NCBI RefSeq assembly: GCF_023856365.1
Contig: NC_064548.1
Span: 21,066,461 to 21,130,460 of the forward strand
DNA: 64,000 nt
DNA from: Brienomyrus brachyistius
Lineage: Eukaryota; Chordata; Actinopteri; Osteoglossiformes; Mormyridae
Reading direction: 5' to 3'
In this document: one piece after another, positions 57,921 through 64,000 of the stretch
Layout of the letters: the number at the start of each line of letters is the position of its first letter
How positions within the stretch are numbered: position 1 is the first letter of the stretch
The notes under the pieces: generated by a model
What the model was told of the DNA's origin: nothing
The model's input: the letters and a program-made list of their open reading frames with translations, nothing else
Database searches by the model: none
Made by a program: the position numbers and the translations under genes

Positions 57921-58980
57921 GATACTCCTTCTTGCCAGTGTGTTGCTTACCCCGTCAGTGTTTCACATACCACGTCAGTGTGTTTATTACCCCGTCAGTG
58001 TTTCACATACCCCGCCAGTGTGTCACATACCACGTCAGTGTGTTTATTACCCCACCAGCGTGTCGCTCACCCCGCCAGTGTGTCACATACCACGTCAGTG
58101 TGTTTATTACCCCACAAGCGTGTCGCTCACCCCGCCAGTGTGTCACATACCCTGTCAATGTGGTTAGTACCCCGCCAGTGTGTCACATACCACGTCAGTG
58201 TGTTTATTACCCCGCCAGTGTGTCACATAACACGTCAGTGTGTTTATTACCCCACAAGCGTGTCGCTCACCTCGCCAGTGTGTCACATACCACGTCAGTG
58301 TGTTTATTACCCCGCCAGTGTGTCGCTCACCCTGTCAGTGTGTCACATACCACGTCAGTGTGTTTATTACCCCGCCAGTGTGTCGCTCACCCCGCCAGTG
58401 TGTCACATACCACGTCAGTGTGTTTATTACCCCGCCAGTGTGTCGCTCACCCCACCAGTGTGTCACATACCACGTCAGTGTGTTTATTACCCCGCCAGTG
58501 TGTCGCTCACCCCGCCAGTGTGTCACATACCACGTCAGTGTGTTTATTACCCCGCCAGTGTGTCGCTCACCCCACCAGTGTGTCACATACCACGTCAGTG
58601 TGTTTATTACCCCGCCAGTGTGTCGCTCACCCCGCCAGTGTGTCACATACCACGTCAGTGTGTTTATTACCCCGCCAGTGTGTCGCTCACCCCGCCAGTG
58701 TGTCACATACCACGTCAGTGTGGTTATTACCCCGCCAGTGTGTCACATACCACATCAGTGTGTTTATTACCCCGCCAGTGTGTCGCTCACCCCGCCAGTG
58801 TGTCACATACCACGTCAGTGTGTTTATTACCCCGCCAGTGTGTCGCTCACCCTGTCAGTGTGTCACATACTCTGTCAGTGTGTTTATTACCCCGCCAGTG
58901 TGTCATTCACCCCACCAGTGTGTCACATACCCCGCCAGTGTGTTTCTTACCCCGCCAATGTGTCACTCACCCTGCCAGTG
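57921..58980. repeat. Higher-order minisatellite: 20-bp units in 60-bp trimers
   Basis: About 53 consecutive 20-bp units in perfect 20-bp register. Three unit types recur: TGTCACATACCACGTCAGTG, TGTTTATTACCCCGCCAGTG and TGTCGCTCACCCCGCCAGTG. From about 58261 to 58740 they are ordered as a fixed 60-bp trimer, and the third unit alternates between CCCCGCC and CCCCACC in part of the array (a 120-bp period). The edges (57921-58020 and 58860-58980) are more diverged and less regular. Because 60 bp is 20 codons with no stop, three plus-strand frames stay open for 308-385 codons and one minus-strand frame for 123. None has a signal of real coding. Confidence 0.97.
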
Positions 58981-58984
58981 TCTT

Positions 58985-59457
58985 GCAGACCATCTAATCC
59001 AGTCACGTACCTCAAGTGCTGTGCATCTCATCAGCACGACCACCATGACCTCATTTACAAGTGTCCTCAAAGAAAAAAATGCACTTTAAAAATTATGTTT
59101 AACCAGCAAGAGATGCAGCTTTCAGCACTACAAACATCCTGCAATGACCTACTTTTACTTCGATAATTAAAGGTAAAAACACTCACACAGGCAAACAAAA
59201 TAAGACCCTTCCGAAAGTAGCTGTAATTAATTTGCTGTCTTTCACTCATTAGCCAAAAATTACATTTTGACAACATAAGGCCCTAGTATGATTTTTTTTT
59301 CCATTTTCTTCCCAATTTCTAATAAATAAATTACTTAAATAAATCCATTAACAGCTATGATTATTTTGTCGTCAAACATCAGAGATGAATGTGAACTGTG
59401 GAAAGAAAATGGCCAAAAGGATACAGAACAACAGGAGTCTATTTGCAACACACACAG

Positions 59458-59460
<3 letters not shown>
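58985..59460. other. Intergenic sequence, no feature seen
   Basis: Unique AT-rich sequence between the minisatellite and the GT/GA microsatellite. Confidence 0.6.
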
Positions 59461-59461
<1 letters not shown>

Positions 59462-59556
<95 letters not shown>

Positions 59557-59597
59557 TAATCTCTTTTGTATGCTTGGTGGGCGGGGGGGGGGGGGGG
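59462..59597. repeat. Compound (GT)n-(GA)n microsatellite and G15 tract
   Basis: (GT)n at 59462-59504 passes directly into (GA)25 at 59505-59554. A G15 run lies at 59583-59597. Confidence 0.95.
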
Positions 59598-59599
59598 TA

Positions 59600-60225
59600 C
59601 CTGCCGTTTAATAGTGAAAATTTAGACATTATTTCATGGATTGCCATTGAATACACTGGAAGTTGTCTAGGAGAACTTAGCCCATTAGAAAGTTGAGCAG
59701 CCTTGCTTTTACTCAAAAACTAAACTGAGAATTGAATGGCTGGACCTGAAAAGGCTGTTTCATGTTCCTTCAGAAGGAGGATTTCTCAGCAAAGTAAAAT
59801 TCCAAAGTTCCCAAAATGTGTTGAAAAGGGACTTACTTATAAATACAAAGGTGTTTCATTTTCACCCGTCTGCTGGCTGCTGCCAGGGCTGGAGGAGTCA
59901 GGGGCCCCTATTAGGGTTTACCTCCAGCTTTTGGTCTCTACAATCACACAAACGCCCGCACAGGTAGTCCCCTGTAGGATAAGTCTTTATCGAGAGAGAG
60001 TTCTGGAGTGCAGTGCCTCTCCACGGTATTAAGGGAATGTACCTGGTACCAGCAGCAACCTGGGAGTAAGTTGAGAGGAAAACACCAAGGTAACTTGAGC
60101 AGTCATCATGTTCCAGATGAAGTTAACAGGCTGTGCTGTGTCCCTGCACAGGAAGTGAGAAGATGAGAAACAGGATGTGACATCATGCCACTTTCTGTCC
60201 CTCTTTTTTTTCATAACTGAGCAGT
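59600..60225. other. Intergenic sequence, no feature seen
   Basis: Unique sequence with unremarkable frames. Confidence 0.55.
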
Positions 60226-60238
60226 CTTTACATAACCA

Positions 60239-60593
60239 TCCATCCATCCATTTTCCAAACCGCTTATCCTACTGGGTCGCGGGGGGTCCGGAGCCTATCC
60301 CGGAATCAATGGGCACGAGGCAGGGAACAACCCAGGATGGGGGGCCAGCCCATCGCAGGGCACACTCACACACCATTCACTCACACATGCACACCTACGG
60401 GCAATTTAGCAACTCCAATTAGCCTCAGCATGTTTTTGGACTGTGGGGGGAAACCGGAGTACCCAGAGGAAACCCCACGACGAGATGGGGAGAACATGCA
60501 AACTCCACACACGTGTAACCCAGGTGGAGACTCGAACCCGGGTCCCAGAGGTGTGAGGCAACAGTGCTAAGCACTGCACCACCATGCTGCCCC
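60239..60593 (-). mobile_element. Full-length V-SINE-like SINE with 13-bp target duplication
   Basis: Best-preserved copy in the window (355 bp). On the minus strand it has a GGGGCAGCATGGTGGTGCAG head with A-box-like GGTGCAGTGCTTAGC, B box GGGTTCGAGTCTCC, the central TTTGCATGTTCTCCCCATCT block, ACATGCTGAGGCTAATTGGA, GATGGGCTGGCCCCCCATCC, GGTCGC, GATAAGCGGTTTGG and a GGATGGATGG tail. Perfect 13-bp direct repeats CTTTACATAACCA lie at 60226-60238 and 60594-60606. An intact polymerase III promoter and a perfect duplication make it the youngest-looking insertion here. Confidence 0.95.
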
Positions 60594-60609
60594 CTTTACA
60601 TAACCACAA

Positions 60610-61180
60610 GCCATATATTTCTAGAACCTCAAAAACAAAGTCAATATTCTAGTAAAAGAAGAAAAGTTTCATGCTGTATTTCACTCTTTTAAAAACACTC
60701 AAAGCACCGTCAGCTTTCAGCTGAAATACACCCACAAATGTCAAAAAAACAGAAAGGAAATATGGGAGGCTTGTTTGGCTGCCTTGCATTTAAGGTGACA
60801 TTTGCATAACAATCTCTAGCTGGTGGGCTATTTACATTAGTTCATGGTCACTTGGCAACGATATGAGGTGCATAAACTCCTGCCCGTGAGTGTTACTGGC
60901 ACAAGAGTGCGTTTGTAATGAAGATGAAAACATTAATCACTGCGGCTTGATTGCAGCAAATAGGGTTTCTTTCACTGCTGATTTTGCAGAGATCATTACA
61001 AGAGAAGATTAGCTGCCTTAAGCGAATATTAGTCTACAGGTATGTTCTATAACATACATTATTACCATGACTGCAGATAATGAGTTTGCCCCATGATTGA
61101 TGACAGATGGCCTCAATTGCATATATACCTATAGGTATAATTCTGGGCTCTGATTATTATTATTATTTTTAATTGCATTT
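60610..61180. other. Intergenic sequence, no feature seen
   Basis: Unique AT-rich sequence with a short ATT run near 61155. Confidence 0.55.
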
Positions 61181-61185
61181 ATTTT

Positions 61186-61445
61186 TGGGGAGCCAGTGGT
61201 TAGCACTGGTGCCTCACACCTCTGGGAACAAGGTGCCCACCATGGGTTAATGTGTGTGGAGTTTGTATGTTCTCCTCATGTCATTGTGGGGTTTCCTGCA
61301 AGTCCTCTGGTCCCCTCCGCCTTCAGTGCAAAAACACCAAATTGCCTGTTGGTGTGAATGTGCCCTCCATCGGGTTGGCTCCCTATGCAAGGTCATTCCC
61401 TGTCTTACATTTGTATTGTGCAGGAGAAGCTGTGGACCACCCATG
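61186..61445 (+). mobile_element. Degenerate V-SINE-like copy
   Basis: GCCAGTGGTTAGCACTGGTG head, TGTGGAGTTTGTATGTTCTC, GTGGGGTTTCCTGCAAGTCC, CAAATTGCCTGTTGGTGTGA and a decayed GGAGAAGCTGTGG tail, in order with many changes. Confidence 0.75.
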
Positions 61446-61457
61446 ACCGTGAGTCAC

Positions 61458-61534
61458 TCTATCTATCTGTCTGTCTGTCTATCTGTCTGTCTGTCTCTCT
61501 GTCTGCCTGTCTCTCTGTCTGTCTGTCTGTCTGT
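61458..61534. repeat. (TCTG/TCTA)n tetranucleotide microsatellite
   Basis: About 19 tetranucleotide units, mostly TCTG with TCTA and TCTC variants. Confidence 0.95.
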
Positions 61535-61539
61535 ATTTT

Positions 61540-61945
61540 AATTATATGAAGCATATTCAAAATCAAGGAACTGCCTGTAGATCCATATGGACTGCTTGGA
61601 AGGACAGTGCTGTGAACATTGTCAGCGGTACAGTAAGCTTTATGTACTGTATCAGATAAAGAAAAAGAACATGCAGATCTATCAGCGGGCTGCCACTTTT
61701 GTCTGGATGACCGGAAGTGCCCCTCTGGAGGATCTAAGTGCCCCTTTTCGATAACCGATAATCATAAAAAATTAACCAAGGTGGACCCCACTGGCTGGCC
61801 CTAATTTACCCTAAGCCACCACCCCCCCCCACCTTGAGCTCATTCAAAAATCTGTGCAGGGCGCTGGCTATGAGTGACAGAATTTTGATTCTGTATGTAT
61901 CTATCTACCTCTATTTTTCTTAGCATCTCATTTCAGGAACTCCAA
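61540..61945. other. Intergenic sequence, no feature seen
   Basis: Unique sequence with a short C run near 61823. Confidence 0.55.
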
Positions 61946-61949
61946 TGGG

Positions 61950-62175
61950 GAAAAATAACTCTCACGCATCTGGTGTGACAGACTATCTACATTATTCCAT
62001 TATAAACCTAAAGTTAGCTACATCAGAAGCGGTGGGGTAGTTTGCAAACCATATGCACTATTTACAAGGTAATAAAATTGTTGCATACATTTATATGTGA
62101 GTGCAGACTTGTCTCGAATTGAAAATCTCACGCCTGCCAGCTGACCGAAATTGACAAGCCTGCTGTACTAGGGAG
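61950..62175 (+). repeat. CTCACGC-rich dispersed repeat, copy 2
   Basis: Shares ordered blocks with the reverse complement of 31068-31290: AACTCTCACGCATCTGGTGTG, ATTATTCCATTATAAACCTA, GTTTGCAAACCATATGC, CTCGAATTGAAAATCTCACG and CCAGCTGACC. Similarity spans about 220 bp with indels. Confidence 0.7.
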
Positions 62176-62179
62176 ACAT

Positions 62180-62498
62180 CAGAGTTCATCTGCTGGAATC
62201 CATCATTTTCGCAGCTTTAAATTTTATATACTTGTATTTTAACAAATGTAACATCATGTATAAGCATTTCTTTGTGACATAAAACTGGATCAGAATATGT
62301 TCACATGGATCTCCTTCATGAGAAACATACTTTGCAACTTATATACTTTAGGTCATTACCTCTGGTACAATTTTTTGGAATGCAGATGTAGATTTCATGT
62401 GTCTCCTCTGACCCAGAATAGAAGAAGCGGTTGCAGAATATATATTGCACTTACTATCTGTAAATGCTGCAAAACTTAGTGAAAAAGCAAAGTAGTGA
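62180..62498. other. Intergenic sequence, no feature seen
   Basis: Unique AT-rich sequence. Confidence 0.6.
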
Positions 62499-62500
62499 AT

Positions 62501-62815
62501 ATCCATCCCTGTTCTGTACCTACTTATCTAATTTAGCATCACGGGGGGGGGAGGGGGGGGGTTCAGAGCCTACAGGCATAAGACAGGGAACAACACAGGT
62601 CAGCAATCCATCACCAGACTCACTCACACAGGCAATTCTGTAGCTCCAATTAAGCTCAGCATGTTTTCAGACTGCAGGGGGAAATTGGAGCACCTGGAGA
62701 AAACCCCACGGAAACAGCACACAAGTTCCACACACATGAAACCATGACAGAGACTCAAACCCTGGTCCCAGATACACAAAGCAACAGCAATAACCACTGC
62801 ACCACTGTGCTGCCC
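62501..62815 (-). mobile_element. Degenerate near-full-length V-SINE-like copy
   Basis: Reverse-oriented SINE with all blocks recognisable: CCATCCCTGTTCTGTACCTA, a G-run replacing GGGTCGCGGGGGG, GACAGGGAACAACACAGGTC, AGCATGTTTTCAGACTGCAG, AGACTCAAACCCTGGTCCCA (B-box complement) and AACCACTGCACCACTGTGCT (A-box complement). Flanks TAGTGAAT and TAGTGAAC could be a decayed duplication. Confidence 0.8.
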
Positions 62816-62819
62816 AGCT

Positions 62820-64000
62820 AGTGAACAACACAAGTAAAATACTGCTCTCATGTTTGTTCATCAGTGACACGTTTTTTATCTGATGTAGCTACTATATTTG
62901 TTCATGATGTGTACTTCCGTAGTAACTGAGTTAACTACTAAGTATCTGTGCTCCGTCAAGTAAAGTGTTACCCCCAAAAAAACACCATTAGCTAAAGTGG
63001 TCCTTCAAAATTGTTCCTAGCTTGTGAGTCCGTGTCCTGTGATTGACCGGTATCCTGCCATGGCATCCCGGGATCAGCTCTTCTGGAAAACAGAGGGATG
63101 AATTATGGACATAAGCTATAGAAGTGTTACTGTTAAATCTATACTTGTAATAATCCCCTCAGTTATGCAACAAAGAGAAAATCTTACCATTCCAAAGCCA
63201 GCCCAGTGAGACAGCAGTCCCATTAACATTGTATTATGCTTATATTCACAGGATTTTATCTGATCTATGCGTATGTACCTTTTCCATGTGTGGACTTTAG
63301 TATGACTTAATAAACACAACAATTCAGTACCTTTTCTGATGGAAATGATGCCTTATCTAAGCCATTACAATATTATTCACTTGCTTAACATTGTAAAAAA
63401 TAGTTGCGAGAAGCATATCTCTTTGAAATGGAAATAAATGGAAGAGAGGTTGTTCTTTGGACTTCTTTCCCGGCCATTTGTAGGGAAATTGGCCTCGATG
63501 ATCTCACACTTGGCACCACAGGCAGCTTCTGCAGAAAGACATTTGCCTCACCCTCCCGCCCCCCCCGAAACCTGAATCCCACCGACGGCGCTCATTAGCA
63601 CCATCCCTGCAAACTACACTCATGCATTGGGTGAAATAATTTCTGCCACCTACGGAGACATTCATCTTTAAAACAATGCAAGTGGGGGAGGGGGAAGGCG
63701 AGTTCGCAAGGGATTACACTCGCGGCCAACCCAAACGTCTTTGTGAGGTGTGGGGGTTATCCGGGCTTCTAAATGTGCTTGCACATAAATTCTCCTCCCT
63801 ACAGACATTATAAACTCTGCTATTCTGACACTCCTCCCAGCATTAACAAGGTTTCATATTTCAAGGTCATAGGTCATAACAGAAAGGTCGCTCGGCTGGA
63901 TGTGGCAAGGATGCCTTGTCCGCCTTGTGCCGTTCATATACTGGCACCTGTAAAATTACCCTGTCATTTCTAATTACATCTGTAATTATAGTATTTAAGC
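62820..64000. other. Intergenic sequence to window end
   Basis: No gene seen. A weak SINE-3'-like string (GTGATTGACCGGTATCCTGC) lies near 63040. The 63400-63600 part is open on both strands for about 65 codons but has no recognised motif. Confidence 0.45.

Noticed and set aside
58261..58740. CRISPR-like regularly spaced repeats
   Set aside because: The intervals between repeats are themselves repeats, with no unique spacers. The sequence is a vertebrate-type minisatellite with no cas genes.
57840..59166. Three overlapping plus-strand frames of 308-385 codons rich in Cys, Pro, Ser and Thr
   Set aside because: All arise from a stop-free 20-bp repeat read in three registers (20 x 3 = 60). There is no non-repetitive domain, signal peptide or splice context.

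Overview
This 64 kb window looks like non-coding nuclear DNA from a vertebrate, most likely a ray-finned (teleost-type) fish. The evidence is about 40% GC composition, no operons or bacterial gene layout, no long non-repetitive open frame, many microsatellites, and a repeat population typical of fish: tRNA-headed V-SINE/DANA-like SINEs, an L2-clade LINE, Tc1/mariner relics, hAT-like hairpin MITEs and (GT)n-linked elements. I cannot name the species.

I found no protein-coding gene I would call with confidence. Most open frames are chance frames of 60-150 codons or by-products of tandem repeats. The longest (385 codons at 57.8-59.1 kb) is a 20-bp minisatellite read through. The only stretch with some gene-like structure is a candidate terminal exon on the minus strand at 55727-55967, with a good 3' splice acceptor followed by about 80 codons and a stop. 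It has no recognised family.

Layout. 0-15 kb: mostly unique sequence with a short hAT-like hairpin element (746-864), a Tc1/mariner helix-turn-helix fragment (2.1 kb), a SINE (2.9 kb), and a diverged pair of an unnamed repeat (7.5 and 12.4 kb). 15.5-17.2 kb: a composite locus in which a Tc1/mariner transposase relic lies between two inverted copies of a GGGGACC-ended MITE-like repeat, one of them interrupted by a 5'-truncated SINE with a 10-bp target duplication. 18.4-19.0 kb: a minisatellite whose units are all multiples of 3 bp. 19.4-20.8 kb: an L2-like LINE reverse transcriptase relic split by a hairpin MITE that has a second copy at 44.35 kb. 26.5 kb: a 26-bp minisatellite. 28.2-29.4 kb: a 1.2-kb element with terminal inverted repeats. 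31.1 and 61.95 kb: two copies of an unnamed CTCACGC-rich repeat. 33.9, 49.8 and 60.2 kb: SINE copies with clear target-site duplications. 39.3-40.0 kb: three different mobile elements side by side. 45.7-46.35 kb: a SINE next to a Tc1 relic. 57.9-59.0 kb: a 1.06-kb higher-order minisatellite (20-bp units in 60-bp trimers). 61.2-62.8 kb: old SINEs and a TCTG/TCTA microsatellite.

The elements are linked mainly through retrotransposition. The tRNA-headed SINE at 39.35 kb ends in a sequence resembling the 3' tail of the L2 LINE at 20.8 kb, which suggests that it used L2 machinery. The V-SINE-like copies show 5' truncation and 10-14 bp target duplications, as expected of LINE-driven insertion. I did not find evidence for a new biological system. 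The most unusual structures are the hierarchical minisatellites and the nested 15.5-17.2 kb locus.
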